DNA from: Marinomonas spartinae
GTDB lineage: Bacteria; Pseudomonadota; Gammaproteobacteria; Pseudomonadales; Marinomonadaceae
Direction: 5' to 3'
Assembly (NCBI RefSeq): GCF_016461715.1
Contig: NZ_JAEMUI010000008.1
Span: 99,914 to 163,913, forward strand
Length of the DNA stretch: 64,000 bases
Part shown: positions 1 to 8,592 of the stretch, piece after piece
Layout: each line of letters starts with the position of its first letter
Numbering within the stretch: position 1 is the first letter of the stretch
The notes under the pieces: model-generated
Database searches by the model: none
The model's input: only the letters and a program-made list of their open reading frames with translations
Told to the model about the DNA's origin: nothing
Program-made: the position numbers and the translations under genes

Positions 1-489
1 TGGTTCGCTTGTGTGCTTGGTGGCAGTGTTTATGGGGGATTAGCGACTTTATTGTATTTATTTTTACATGATCATTACTTTTTAAAGAAACGTAAAGAAT
101 GGCAATTGATGCTATTGTTTTTCACCCTGGGTGTCATTGTCGACGGCTTGTTTTTCCACTTCCATGTCTTTTTATCCGCTCATAAAGAGACCGAGTTAGC
201 GGTGCTTCCACCGCTATGGCTATTATGTTTGTGGATTTGTGTGGCGACCTTGTTTGCTCATAGCTTGTCTTTTTTACAGGGGCGATATTGGTTGAGCGCT
301 GGCTTGGGCTTTGTTGGGCCGGTATTGAGCTACCTAACAGGATCGAATATGTCTGATATTGAATTAGCAAAGCCTTTGTGGATAACGCTGGTCAGCATAG
401 GTGCTGTGTGGTCGCTTATTTTGCCGTTGGGTGTCTTTTTGTGTGATCAATGGGGATTATATTCTAATGAAGGTCGTATTCATGATTAG
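1..489 (+). CDS. DUF2878 family inner-membrane protein, 5' end outside window
   Basis: The reading frame is open from the first base. An internal GTG at 13 could be a start, but the residues before it (WFACVLGG) look like the conserved first helix of DUF2878 proteins, so the gene is treated as cut by the window edge. The visible ~160 residues form four to five hydrophobic helices separated by short charged loops, as expected of a small polytopic inner-membrane protein. Function is unknown. In other gammaproteobacteria DUF2878 genes lie with DUF3833 lipoproteins and cyclopropane fatty acid synthase genes, which fits the DUF3833 gene two positions downstream. The next gene overlaps its last codons. 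Confidence 0.75.
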   Translation, partial: WFACVLGGSVYGGLATLLYLFLHDHYFLKKRKEWQLMLLFFTLGVIVDGLFFHFHVFLSAHKETELAVLPPLWLLCLWICVATLFAHSLSFLQGRYWLSAGLGFVGPVLSYLTGSNMSDIELAKPLWITLVSIGAVWSLILPLGVFLCDQWGLYSNEGRIHD

Positions 490-1240
490 GTTATACGCTG
501 GTCGTTTTCGGTTTGTTATTGCCCTTTTGTTAGGGTTGGCAGGTAGTCAGTGGGTATTGGCGGATGCATCTGTGGATCGAGTGGTAGGTAAAGCCTATGA
601 CCTCAAAACAGGAGCATTGTTGTATCGTGAAACCCATACCCTGAACAATGAAATTCAGAATGTGGAATATTCCGAGCCGGATGGTCAAGTATTCGGCCAT
701 AAAAAGATTGACTATAGTCAGTCGAAAACGGCGCCTAGTTATACTCAAGTGAATGAGCGTAATGGCGAGGTTGTAAAAGTGGTCTCTACTCCACAAACGA
801 TCACCATTTCATATAAAAAGAACCGTGAGTCACAACCTGAAGTGGCTACCTTACAATTTGAACAGGGTGTGCTAGTCGACGCTGGCTTTAATAATTTCAT
901 CAAAGAATACTGGCAGGCACTAAATAACGGCACCAAGATGGATGTGAAATTCGTTGTGCCAAGCCGGCAGACGGAAATTGGCTTCGTCATTGCTCGCAGC
1001 CAGTGTAAACCTGGGACGCAAAAAGGCGCCGAGTGCTTTTCTATGACGCCTCGGGCTTGGTGGGTAAAACTGTTAGTCGACCCCATTGTCGTTGCCTATG
1101 ACCCCAGCGATAAACGTTTATTGCGTTACACAGGGCGTGGCAACGTGGCAAACAGAAATGGTGACTACCCAGATGTGGATATCCAATATCAGTACCTAAA
1201 AACCCCTGTTAAAGACAGTGATCAAAACGTCACCTATTAG
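482..1240 (+). CDS. Secreted/periplasmic protein of unknown function
   Basis: I do not recognise a named family. ATG 482 is chosen because GAAGG lies eight bases before it; it overlaps the upstream DUF2878 gene by eight bases, so the two are probably translated together. ATG 467 in the same frame is possible. The first ~28 residues form a signal peptide (basic start, hydrophobic core, probable cleavage after VLA). The remaining ~225 residues are soluble and mixed alpha/beta in character, with two cysteines in the C-terminal half (RSQC and GAEC) that could form a disulfide. Position between a DUF2878 membrane protein and a DUF3833 lipoprotein suggests an envelope or lipid-related role, which is inference only. 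Confidence 0.7.
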   Translation: MIRLYAGRFRFVIALLLGLAGSQWVLADASVDRVVGKAYDLKTGALLYRETHTLNNEIQNVEYSEPDGQVFGHKKIDYSQSKTAPSYTQVNERNGEVVKVVSTPQTITISYKKNRESQPEVATLQFEQGVLVDAGFNNFIKEYWQALNNGTKMDVKFVVPSRQTEIGFVIARSQCKPGTQKGAECFSMTPRAWWVKLLVDPIVVAYDPSDKRLLRYTGRGNVANRNGDYPDVDIQYQYLKTPVKDSDQNVTY

Positions 1241-1299
1241 GTAGGAGTCGAAGTAGGAGTCGAAGGTGAACATTCAACTTACCCAGCAAGGAGAGAGAC

Positions 1300-1875
1300 A
1301 TGGTGCAAGTTATTGCCAGAACGTTAATAAACAAAAAATGGCGAGTTTGCTTTTGGCTATTGGCTTTAGGGATGTTGAATGCTTGCTCAAGCCCAAATGT
1401 AGCGCTTTATGCGAAAAATAAACCAGAATTCAAATTACAACAGTTCTTTAATGGGCCCTTAACGGCCCATGGCATTGTAAAAAATCGCAGTGGTGAGGTG
1501 ATCCGTTACTTTAATGCGGATCTTGTTGGCTCATGGAACAATGGCGTGGGGACGTTAAAGGAGCATTTCCTTTTTAATGATGGGGAAAAACAGCAACGCA
1601 CTTGGACGCTCACTCCCACAAAAAATGGTAAATATGAATCGTCGGCCGGTGATGTTGTTGGGAAAGGGTCGTTAAACATGGCTGGCAATGCGCTCTTTAT
1701 GAAATACGTTCTGCAAGTGCCCTATGATGGTGATGTGATCAATGTCAATGTGGATGATCGCATGTATATGGTGAATCCAAACGTGGTGATCAACGAATCC
1801 GTGTTGAGTAAGTTTGGCTTTGATGTTGGTTATCTTACCCTAGTGATTGAGAAAAGAGCGTCACCGGAATCCTAG
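1300..1875 (+). CDS. DUF3833 family lipoprotein
   Basis: The protein is 191 residues with a type II signal peptide whose lipobox ends LNAC, making Cys29 the probable lipidated residue; it is followed by SS, which favours outer-membrane sorting. The body carries features I associate with DUF3833: FFNGPLTAHGIV near residue 50, the W-T-tryptophan strand after the EHF segment, and SKFGFDVG near the C-terminus. AAGGAG precedes ATG 1300. It is the last gene of the DUF2878 group, 59 bases after the secreted protein. DUF3833 proteins commonly neighbour cyclopropane fatty acid synthase clusters; their biochemical role is not established. Confidence 0.85.
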   Translation: MVQVIARTLINKKWRVCFWLLALGMLNACSSPNVALYAKNKPEFKLQQFFNGPLTAHGIVKNRSGEVIRYFNADLVGSWNNGVGTLKEHFLFNDGEKQQRTWTLTPTKNGKYESSAGDVVGKGSLNMAGNALFMKYVLQVPYDGDVINVNVDDRMYMVNPNVVINESVLSKFGFDVGYLTLVIEKRASPES

Positions 1876-2070
1876 AGTGAATAACTGATTTATTAAAAAT
1901 TTACTATTGGTTTTATAATATTAATCTATTTTTTCTTTTATTGTGCGGGCGCTATAGTTAACTTAGCACTCAAGGAAGAGTGTAAGTGATTACCAACAAT
2001 TATCACTGGCGGTTTGATGATAGCTAATTTTGCATTCAGCTTCATTCGCACAATCTAAGAAAATGGATGT

Positions 2071-2106
2071 CGTCAAAACAAAGTGGCACGATGGTTTGTT
2101 TTGACG
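2071..2106. repeat. Perfect 12-bp inverted repeat
   Basis: CGTCAAAACAAA (2071-2082) is repeated in reverse complement as TTTGTTTTGACG (2095-2106) with a 12-base spacer. There is no following T-run, so it is not a typical terminator. A regulator-binding site or an RNA stem are both possible. Confidence 0.6.
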
Positions 2107-2137
2107 TTAGTTATTGGAAAGCCTTGCAATGTATAAT

Positions 2138-2203
2138 AAAAGGCCACCTCTAGGGTTATAATGCTCTCTTAAAGAAAGTATTACTCCCTTTAGGTGGCTT
2201 TTT
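2138..2203. terminator. Long imperfect hairpin ending in a T-run
   Basis: The outer arms AAAAGGCCACCT (2138-2149) and AGGTGGCTTTTT (2192-2203) pair over 12 positions with one G.T wobble. AGGG/CCCT and TAATGCTCT-type pairs extend the stem inward with small internal loops almost to the centre. The right arm ends in five T on the + strand and the left arm begins with four A, so it can act as a terminator on both strands. It is longer than a usual terminator and could alternatively be a MITE-like palindrome. Confidence 0.55.
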
Positions 2204-2302
2204 ATTGGCACGCTACTGCTTAAAATTGTATTTGCCTCCGCCTTCTCTTATCCTTGCTGCGTTGTATCCTATGTTTCTCTTTTTTCTGATGAAAGGCGTG
2301 TA

Positions 2303-2656
2303 ATGGCCACTCTTGTGTTTCGACTTAAATTTGTGCCTGAAGAGGAGGCGGATGATATCCGTCAACTGCTAGCAGAGCACGACATTCCATTTTATGAAAC
2401 CTCTGCAGGACGCTGGCAGATCTCTTTAGCAGGAATATGGGTGAGAGATAAGGAACAAGCACAGAAAGCCTTGGTGCTGATACGAGAAGATCAGATCAAG
2501 CGCATGAGTAATCGACCACCACCAACTATGTGGGATTGGATTCTGGGTTATTGTCAGCATGCTCGACAAAACCCTGCGGAAAGTATCTTTACCTTTATTA
2601 GTGTGATTTTGGTGCTTGCGTTGACGATCTTACCTTTTTGGGCGTTACTCAAATAA
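2303..2656 (+). CDS. DUF6164 family protein
   Basis: A 117-residue protein. Residues 1-70 form a small alpha/beta domain resembling a PII- or ACT-like signal-transducer fold (LVFRLKFVPEEEADDIRQLL, then HDIPFYETSAGRW), a pattern typical of the DUF6164 family. Residues ~92-115 form one hydrophobic helix, so the N-terminal domain is probably anchored to the inner membrane by its tail. Function is unknown. It stands alone, converging on the CBS-domain gene 60 bases away. Confidence 0.75.
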   Translation: MATLVFRLKFVPEEEADDIRQLLAEHDIPFYETSAGRWQISLAGIWVRDKEQAQKALVLIREDQIKRMSNRPPPTMWDWILGYCQHARQNPAESIFTFISVILVLALTILPFWALLK

Positions 2657-2716
2657 TCGTTTAAGAGCCTTTATCGCCCTTTCATGTGTTGTGAGTGTGC
2701 GACTTATCTGAGCCAT

Positions 2717-3133
2717 TTAGACAGGCACACATTTTTCCTGACTGTGTATCAGTGCTTTGGTGACTTGTCGACGGGTTATGATGCCGATTAAGCGATTATC
2801 TTCTATTACTGGGTAAATTTTTGGTTTGGCTTCAACCATCAATTTTGCCACTTGTAATACATGATCGTTCGGGTTGACCGTCAGTACCTCACTTTGCATG
2901 ACATCGCCCACTCGCCTTGGTTCGTCGCAATAGTAGGCGCTTTGCACTAGGGAAGGAAGCATGTCCTGCTCCGAGACGAAACCGATCAATTGCCCATAGT
3001 TATCGGCCACAGGAGCCCCAGATAACTTATGTTGAGCCAATCCTAATACACACTGCGTGATGCTGGTTTCTGGATGCACAAAAAACGCACCTCGCGACAT
3101 CACATCTTTGACTAGCAGCGTTTTCTCCTTCAT
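2717..3133 (-). CDS. CBS-domain pair protein
   Basis: The 138-residue protein consists of two CBS motifs: residues ~6-60 (VKDVMSRGAFFVHPETSITQ) and ~75-130 (VGDVMQSEVLTVNPNDHVLQ). Such stand-alone Bateman modules usually sense adenosine nucleotides or S-adenosyl compounds; the partner is not visible here. The start at 3133 is preferred over a longer frame beginning at 3157 because AGGAG lies six bases before it. No catalytic domain is attached. The next gene on this strand (a DMT transporter) ends 3' of it, so it is not clearly part of an operon. Confidence 0.85.
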   Translation of the reverse strand: MKEKTLLVKDVMSRGAFFVHPETSITQCVLGLAQHKLSGAPVADNYGQLIGFVSEQDMLPSLVQSAYYCDEPRRVGDVMQSEVLTVNPNDHVLQVAKLMVEAKPKIYPVIEDNRLIGIITRRQVTKALIHSQEKCVPV

Positions 3134-3260
3134 ACGATTCTCCTTGCGACTCAGCACAAAACGATTTTGTTGCTCCTTTCAGTCTAGTGGTGAATGCTTT
3201 ATCCCGCTCTGTTCATCGTGATAAAAATTGTTGTTTTTCTTTAACATTTTGTTGTCTTTG

Positions 3261-4211
3261 TTAACTGGTGATGAGTGTGCGTTTGCGTCGTGCCATGGAC
3301 ACGCTTAAAAACTGTACACTGATGGCGCTGGCCACGACCATCAACATCCCAAATAAGCTCAGTGCATCTGCATGAGATGAGGTGATAAGTGAAGGCCACC
3401 AGCCGAATAACACACACAATTCGGTTAATACAAACGCCGTAACAGGGGTGAGGGCGATGGCGGCGCTTACCTGTACCGTTTGCCAGTAGCGTAATGCCTG
3501 GGCGAATGCGCCATAGGCAATCAAGGTGTTGAGACAGCAAAATCCTGTTACCAGCCAATCGCTTAGCGAAATGCCAGAGAACTGGCTTGGGGAAGTAAAG
3601 GGCAACATCACAATGGCAGCATAGACATAGACCCCCAATAGAATATTGGAAGGCGATAAGCGGTTAAATAACGATTTTTGGAGCAAGGCGTAGATGGACC
3701 AAGCCATGGCGGAGACCTGTATGATGGCAAAGCCTATCCAAATGGTATCGGCCTGCTGTGTACCAAAAACAGGATGGAAGAAGGTCAGCATGCCGATGCC
3801 CAAGGTAAGAAAACACAACCACTGTAACCCACTGACTTTTTCTTTGAGAAAGAAAAGACCGCCCAGTGCGAGAAACAAGGGAGCAAACTGAAAACTCAAT
3901 TGTGCCGAACCTGGCAGTAAATACCGTAAGCTCCAAGCAAAGCTGGTGTAATTGACAATCAAAAAACTGCCAGTGGCGATGAGTCTGCCGTAATCGCGGC
4001 GTGTTAAGTGGCGAAACTCAGACAGTTTACCTCGTTGCCATTGCCACAAGCCAAGAACAACGCCCGCCACGCAAAAACGTAGCCAAGTCAAGGTAATGGG
4101 ATCAGCAAATCCCGAGGTGAGCTTAAGTGCAATCGCCAGCATGCCCCAAAATAGAACGGTAATAACGCTGAAAAAAAGTCCATATAAAAAAAGCTGTTTT
4201 GGCGTTTGCAT
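3261..4211 (-). CDS. EamA/DMT family transporter
   Basis: The protein is 316 residues with about ten hydrophobic helices arranged as two EamA repeats (roughly residues 12-145 and 165-300), the standard form for drug/metabolite transporters that export amino acids or other small metabolites across the inner membrane. AGGA precedes ATG 4211. It is transcribed divergently from a LysR-type regulator 120 bases away, an arrangement usually meaning that the regulator controls the exporter. The substrate cannot be read from the sequence. Confidence 0.85.
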   Translation of the reverse strand: MQTPKQLFLYGLFFSVITVLFWGMLAIALKLTSGFADPITLTWLRFCVAGVVLGLWQWQRGKLSEFRHLTRRDYGRLIATGSFLIVNYTSFAWSLRYLLPGSAQLSFQFAPLFLALGGLFFLKEKVSGLQWLCFLTLGIGMLTFFHPVFGTQQADTIWIGFAIIQVSAMAWSIYALLQKSLFNRLSPSNILLGVYVYAAIVMLPFTSPSQFSGISLSDWLVTGFCCLNTLIAYGAFAQALRYWQTVQVSAAIALTPVTAFVLTELCVLFGWWPSLITSSHADALSLFGMLMVVASAISVQFLSVSMARRKRTLITS

Positions 4212-4286
4212 TGGGGATTCCTGGTTGGCGAAGTGTCAGCAATGTTCTTTTATCGCCATCATGGCTTTGTTTATCGATGAAATCCA

Positions 4287-4316
4287 ATGCATAATTGGGC
4301 TAACTATTATGCATAA
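4287..4316. promoter_or_regulatory. Two ATGCATAA direct repeats in a divergent intergenic region
   Basis: ATGCATAA occurs at 4287-4294 and 4309-4316, i.e. 22 bases apart, about two helical turns. The second copy lies inside the palindrome TTATGCATAA. The region separates the DMT transporter from the LysR gene, so these repeats are candidate LysR-type binding sites. This is inference from position and spacing. Confidence 0.35.
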
Positions 4317-4331
4317 ATCGGGTTTTACTCA

Positions 4332-5264
4332 ATGCTCTCGAACGCCTTACAACAACTGGACTTAAAAACACTGACAGGGCTGTTGTATTTGTTGGAGGAG
4401 CGGCATGTTGGTCGAGCCGCCACACGACTTAATTTGAGTCAATCGGCGATGAGTCGCTTATTGAACCGTTTACGGGAGGCGTTTGATGATCCTTTGTTTA
4501 TTCGTACCGCTCAAGCCATGGTGCCCACCGCTAAAGCGATGACCTTGGAAGCGCCGATCAGGCAAATGCTACAAAAAATAGCCAGCTTAGACGAAAGCGG
4601 TGCGTTTTCCCCCCATACTAGTGAACGAGTGTTTCGTCTGCAAACCACCCATTATCAAGCGCAAGCTTATGTTCCCGCGATTGCTGAGCGCTTTTATCAA
4701 GCTGCGCCTCATGCCATATTAGAAACCAGCACTCTCACAGAGGCGAGTTTATTAAGCCAAGCACAAACTCGCGTGGACGTGGTGTTGTGCAGTGAATATG
4801 TGCAAGTGCCGACTTACTTTGAAACCAAGCTACTGGGTTATGAAACGTTTCGTTGTTTGATGGCGAAAGATCATCCATTGGCGATACAGGACTGCATTAG
4901 CATGGACGATTATTTGGCCTATTCACATGTACTGGTCACCATGGGAGGTTCTGGATGGGTAATCAGTGACAGTGTGTTAGGGGAGCGTGCTCAAGAACGA
5001 CGTTTTGCTTTGCGTACGCCTTATTTTCTTGCCGCATTAGAAGCCGTTGGTAGGACGCAGCTTCTGATGAGTACCAGTGGTCTGTTGCCCGAGCGTTTTC
5101 GAGAACAGTTTGGCTTGGTTATGAAGCCTTTGCCCGTTGCGTTTCCCGATATTCGCTATTTTATTGGTTGGTCAAAATTTGTCTCTCAAGATCCTGCGGC
5201 CACTTGGTTTCGCCAGCTGGTGAGGGAGGTGGCAACCAGCTTGATTCCTTACCCTGAATTGTAA
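4332..5264 (+). CDS. LysR-type transcriptional regulator
   Basis: The 310-residue protein has an N-terminal winged helix-turn-helix at residues ~9-68, including the LysR helix pair HVGRAATRLNLSQSAMSRLL followed by LREAFDDPLFIRT. The region from ~92 onward is a substrate-binding-protein-like effector domain. The early motif is closest to the subfamily containing NodD and LeuO-like regulators (ALDLKTL ... DPLFIR). The gene is divergent from the DMT transporter on the other strand, its probable target. No obvious Shine-Dalgarno sequence precedes ATG 4332. Confidence 0.88.
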   Translation: MLSNALQQLDLKTLTGLLYLLEERHVGRAATRLNLSQSAMSRLLNRLREAFDDPLFIRTAQAMVPTAKAMTLEAPIRQMLQKIASLDESGAFSPHTSERVFRLQTTHYQAQAYVPAIAERFYQAAPHAILETSTLTEASLLSQAQTRVDVVLCSEYVQVPTYFETKLLGYETFRCLMAKDHPLAIQDCISMDDYLAYSHVLVTMGGSGWVISDSVLGERAQERRFALRTPYFLAALEAVGRTQLLMSTSGLLPERFREQFGLVMKPLPVAFPDIRYFIGWSKFVSQDPAATWFRQLVREVATSLIPYPEL

Positions 5265-5348
5265 GAGGTGAGAGGGATTTAAGGCCGCCTTTCCCTGTAC
5301 GGGGCAATTTCGGGTATACTGATTCTTTGTTCCAGTATTGACGGTATT

Positions 5349-6335
5349 ATGGCGTTTTCGAAAAACAAATCTTTATCGGGTAAACGTTCGAATAAGTTAG
5401 AACTGCACCCTCGCAATCCTCATCAGGCGCGTTATAACTTTGCGTTACTTGCTGACTCGTGCCCTGAGTTAGCTCCCTTTGTTCGACTGAATCAATACGG
5501 CAATGAGTCCATCGATTTTGCCAATCCCGAAGCAGTAAAAATGCTTAATCGCGCCTTGTTGAATCACTTTTATGGAGTGTCGTTCTGGGATATCCCACCA
5601 GGGTATCTTTGTCCGCCAATTCCCGGGCGGGCAGATTATATTCATTATCTGGCGGATTTACTGGCAGCAAGCAATAACGGTGTGGTACCACGAGGCAAAG
5701 GCGTTAAGGTATTGGATGTGGGGGTGGGCGCCAATTGTGTGTACCCCATTATTGGTCACCAAGAATACGGCTGGCAATTTGTCGGCTCCGATGTGAACCC
5801 TGTGGCCGTTGCCACCTCGGAAACCATCGTAAAATCCAACTCTTGTCTAAAAGGCGTGGTCAGCATCCGTCAGCAATCCCAGCCAAGTAAATTATTTGAT
5901 GGTATTTGGCACGACGAAGAGCGCTTTGATCTTGTGCTTTGTAATCCGCCATTTCATACCAGCGAGTCGGCTATGGCTGGGGAAACTAAACGCAAATGGC
6001 GTGGTGTGAAAGGTGAAGCACCCAAAACAGAAAAGCCTGTGTTGAATTTTGGTGGCACGGCGGCTGAATTATGGTGTGAAGGCGGTGAGGCGGGTTTTGT
6101 CTCGCGCATGGTCAAAGAAAGTGTGCAATACGCTGATCGCTGTTTTTGGTTTACCTCCTTGGTAGCACGGCAGAGTCATCTAGAGTCAATTTATCGAGTA
6201 TTAAAAGACGTTGGCGCGACCCAAGTGCGCACCATTAAAATGGCACAGGGTCAAAAAGTCAGTCGGTTTGTCGCCTGGAGCTTTTTGGATGGGAGTCAAA
6301 TGGCGTATTGGCAAGACAATTACTGGAAAAGCTAA
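5349..6335 (+). CDS. rlmF: 23S rRNA (adenine(1618)-N(6))-methyltransferase RlmF
   Basis: RlmF transfers a methyl group from S-adenosylmethionine to N6 of A1618 in 23S rRNA. The 328-residue sequence follows the E. coli protein closely: LHPRNPHQARYNFALL at the N-terminus, DFANPEAVKMLNRALL, the segment WDIPPGYLCPPIPGRADYIH, a SAM-binding DVGVGANCVYP motif near residue 125 and the amino-methyltransferase motif NPPFH near residue 201. The C-terminal MAQGQKVSRFVAWSF is also characteristic. It stands alone, converging on psuG. A TATACT hexamer at 5315-5320 could be its -10 box, but no clear -35 was found. Confidence 0.95.
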   Translation: MAFSKNKSLSGKRSNKLELHPRNPHQARYNFALLADSCPELAPFVRLNQYGNESIDFANPEAVKMLNRALLNHFYGVSFWDIPPGYLCPPIPGRADYIHYLADLLAASNNGVVPRGKGVKVLDVGVGANCVYPIIGHQEYGWQFVGSDVNPVAVATSETIVKSNSCLKGVVSIRQQSQPSKLFDGIWHDEERFDLVLCNPPFHTSESAMAGETKRKWRGVKGEAPKTEKPVLNFGGTAAELWCEGGEAGFVSRMVKESVQYADRCFWFTSLVARQSHLESIYRVLKDVGATQVRTIKMAQGQKVSRFVAWSFLDGSQMAYWQDNYWKS

Positions 6336-6365
6336 TGGTCTTGCCGAGTCGATAAATGGGAGTGT

Positions 6366-7283
6366 TTAGTGACAAGCGCAAAGGTGTTTGGCAATCTGAG
6401 TGGCCAGTTGCGCGTTATTAAACACAAGGCGAATATTACTTGCTAAACTGTTGCCACCGGTTAACTCCGCCACCCGCGCTAATAAAAAAGGTGTGGAATC
6501 CTTGCCAGAAATCCCTTGTTCGTCGAGCTCGCTCAGAGCCTGATTAACGGCCTTGTCTATGGTGGCTTTGTCCATGGCGAATTCTTCTGGAATCGGGTTG
6601 GCAATCACCGCCCCACCATGTAGATTCATGCTCCATTTTGCCTGTAGGAATTCCCCAATGCTTTCCGGTGTAGGCATCGTAAAGTCGACGGTTTGATCGC
6701 TTTCGCGCGTGTAAAACGCAGGTAAGGACTTGGTTTGATAACCCAATACGGGCACCCCGTGCGTTTCCAAATATTCCCGCGTTAACGCCAGATCCAAAAT
6801 GGATTTGGCGCCCGCGCATACTACAGCTACATTGGTTTGCGCCAGTTCTTGCAAGTCAGCGGAAATATCGAAAGTTTGCTGGGCACCGCGATGCACCCCC
6901 CCAATGCCACCCGTTGCAAACACCTTAATGCCCGCCATGGCGGCGATAATCATGGTGGCAGCGACGGTGGTGGCGCCATGTTGTTTCGTGGCGACCACAT
7001 AAGGCAGATCGCGGCGCGAGCATTTGGTCACCGATAACCCCGCTTGGCCTAATACATCAATTTCTGCTTCGCTTAACCCCGCCTTTAAACGGCCATCAAT
7101 AATCGCAATGGTGGCGGGAACGGCGCCGTTGTCGCGAATGATTTGCTCCACTTGTTTCGCCGTTTGGGCGTTCTCAGGCCATGGCATGCCATGGGAGATA
7201 ATGGTACTTTCCAAAGCCACGACAGGCAGATTATTGGCGAGTGCGTGAGCCACTTCAGGGCTGATGTCTAAATACGTATTCAT
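6366..7283 (-). CDS. psuG: Pseudouridine-5'-phosphate glycosidase
   Basis: PsuG breaks the C-C glycosidic bond of pseudouridine 5'-phosphate to give uracil and ribose 5-phosphate. The 305-residue protein shows the family hallmarks: PVVALESTIISHGMPWPEN at residues ~20-38, ATIAIIDGRLKAGLS, the glycine-rich FATGGIGGVHRGAQQTFDIS, and CAGAKSILDL which carries the active-site lysine. It overlaps the upstream kinase gene by four bases (ATGA), so the kinase that makes its substrate is translated with it. The two genes form a pseudouridine salvage unit; no dedicated transporter gene is adjacent. Confidence 0.95.
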   Translation of the reverse strand: MNTYLDISPEVAHALANNLPVVALESTIISHGMPWPENAQTAKQVEQIIRDNGAVPATIAIIDGRLKAGLSEAEIDVLGQAGLSVTKCSRRDLPYVVATKQHGATTVAATMIIAAMAGIKVFATGGIGGVHRGAQQTFDISADLQELAQTNVAVVCAGAKSILDLALTREYLETHGVPVLGYQTKSLPAFYTRESDQTVDFTMPTPESIGEFLQAKWSMNLHGGAVIANPIPEEFAMDKATIDKAVNQALSELDEQGISGKDSTPFLLARVAELTGGNSLASNIRLVFNNAQLATQIAKHLCACH

Positions 7284-8356
7284 CGTGCTTTAATCCATTC
7301 TTGTATGTTATGTGGGGTAAAGTTGGGGTGGTTGGCGTGTTGGGATTCCAGTGTCATGCCCGCACAGGCAAGGCTGAATTCCAGCTGCTGTTGGCGTGGC
7401 CAACTCTGGCTTTGGGCGTACATAAAACCCGCTAGCAAGGCATCACCGGCGCCTGTATCGCTAATAGGTGACGCGCTGTAGCAAGGTACCAAAAGACTCT
7501 GCTCGTCATCTTGATAGAGCAGTCCCTGGCTGCCTAAGCTCAGTAACACCGCGCTGACTCCTTTGGCTTGCAGCGCTTGCGCAAGTCGTTGAGGATTGTC
7601 TTCTGTGCTGCCCAAAAGGGCACGGGCTTCGTCTTGATTGACCTTGAGCAAGTCGAGTTTTGGTAGCACAGATCGGAGCCGTGGCGCTTTGGTAGCGGAT
7701 ACCGCATCGGCAACCCAAAAGGCTTGAAAGTCTTGTTTACTGAACCAGTCTATGGCATTACAGCTTAAATTAGCTTCGATCAGAATGTATTGGGAAGCGT
7801 GAAAAAGCGGGGATTTGCTGCTGAGTAACGGTTCGTCGAGGGCATCGATAATATGCATATCGGCGATGGCGGCAACCAATTGTCCTTGGTGATCATTCAC
7901 GGCCAAATAGGTGCTGGTGGGATAATCGGGGTGACGAATCACATGTTGAGTATTGACGCCAGCAAGCCGTGTTTGTTCCAGCATCCAATCTCCAGAGGCA
8001 TCTAAGCCAGCGATGGACACGAGGGAGGCATTGAGTCCAAGCCTTGCCAAGTTTTCTGCAATATTGCGACCCACACCACCAGGACTTTGCGCCACATTTC
8101 CTGGGTTGGAGTCGTGTGGTAGGAGTGTTGCCGAGCTTTTGCCATGAATGTCCAAATTACTGCCGCCGACAACCACGATGTTGTCTTGCTCAGGCACTAT
8201 GTAGCCTTTCCCCAAAATGAGTCCTTGTCGAGTCAGACGCATAATGTGGCCAGCAATGGACTCTCGGCTCATGCCAAGCATATCAGCGAGTTGTTGCTGG
8301 GACGCCATGGGGTGGCGCTTTACGGCATCAAAAACACGAGATTCTATTTCGGTCAT
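7280..8356 (-). CDS. psuK: Pseudouridine kinase (PfkB family) with N-terminal winged helix
   Basis: The C-terminal ~300 residues are a PfkB/ribokinase-type kinase: NIVVVGGSNLDI at residue ~59, the GGVGRNIAENLARLG segment near 95, and the catalytic DTGAGDALLAGF anion-hole motif near 300. Coupling to psuG identifies the substrate as pseudouridine. Residues 1-52 are a separate winged helix-turn-helix (VFDAVKRHPMASQQQLADML, then SRESIAGHIMRLTRQGLI), not needed for catalysis. Such HTH-kinase fusions are known among PfkB proteins (for example E. coli YeiI). A palindrome lies 12 bases before its start, suggesting autoregulation. Confidence 0.9.
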   Translation of the reverse strand: MTEIESRVFDAVKRHPMASQQQLADMLGMSRESIAGHIMRLTRQGLILGKGYIVPEQDNIVVVGGSNLDIHGKSSATLLPHDSNPGNVAQSPGGVGRNIAENLARLGLNASLVSIAGLDASGDWMLEQTRLAGVNTQHVIRHPDYPTSTYLAVNDHQGQLVAAIADMHIIDALDEPLLSSKSPLFHASQYILIEANLSCNAIDWFSKQDFQAFWVADAVSATKAPRLRSVLPKLDLLKVNQDEARALLGSTEDNPQRLAQALQAKGVSAVLLSLGSQGLLYQDDEQSLLVPCYSASPISDTGAGDALLAGFMYAQSQSWPRQQQLEFSLACAGMTLESQHANHPNFTPHNIQEWIKAR

Positions 8357-8367
8357 AGAGGTACCAA

Positions 8368-8398
8368 TAACTTATGTTATACAAATAAACATAAGTTA
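8368..8398. promoter_or_regulatory. 11-bp palindromic operator candidate upstream of psuK
   Basis: TAACTTATGTT (8368-8378) and AACATAAGTTA (8388-8398) form a perfect inverted repeat with a 9-base spacer. It starts 12 bases upstream of the psuK start codon, where a bound protein would block transcription. The half-site spacing of about two turns suits a dimeric winged-helix protein, and psuK itself encodes one. Confidence 0.6.
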
Positions 8399-8526
8399 AT
8401 TATTCTCTTTAGGTCAAGCAAAAAGAATAAAAAATAACCCGTTTTATGATAGCGGAAGGGGTTTTGTTGTGGCTGAAAGGTGTCCATAGCGGATAGAAAC
8501 CTGTCCGAGTTATCCATTGACTTGGG

Positions 8527-8554
8527 TTGCTTTCAAACGCTTACAGGATAAAAT
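8527..8554 (+). promoter_or_regulatory. Probable sigma-70 promoter of plsC
   Basis: TTGCTT (8527-8532) and TAAAAT (8549-8554) are separated by 16 bases and lie 39 bases before the plsC start. The match to consensus is fair, not strong. Confidence 0.4.
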
Positions 8555-8592
8555 CAGGTGCATTATTATTTTAGGGTAAGGTAAACGTTATT

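Larger units (their letters stand above)
1876..2302. other. Gene-free 427-base region rich in inverted repeats
   Basis: No credible coding frame is present. Four inverted repeats follow each other: CACTC/GAGTG (1967-1982, 6-base loop), AGTGAT/ATCACT (1985-2007), a perfect 12-bp repeat at 2071-2106 and a long imperfect hairpin at 2138-2203. The first ~90 bases are very AT-rich and include TATAAT-like strings that could hold a promoter. The region could encode a structured RNA or be a small non-autonomous repeat element; nothing in the sequence decides this. Confidence 0.5.
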
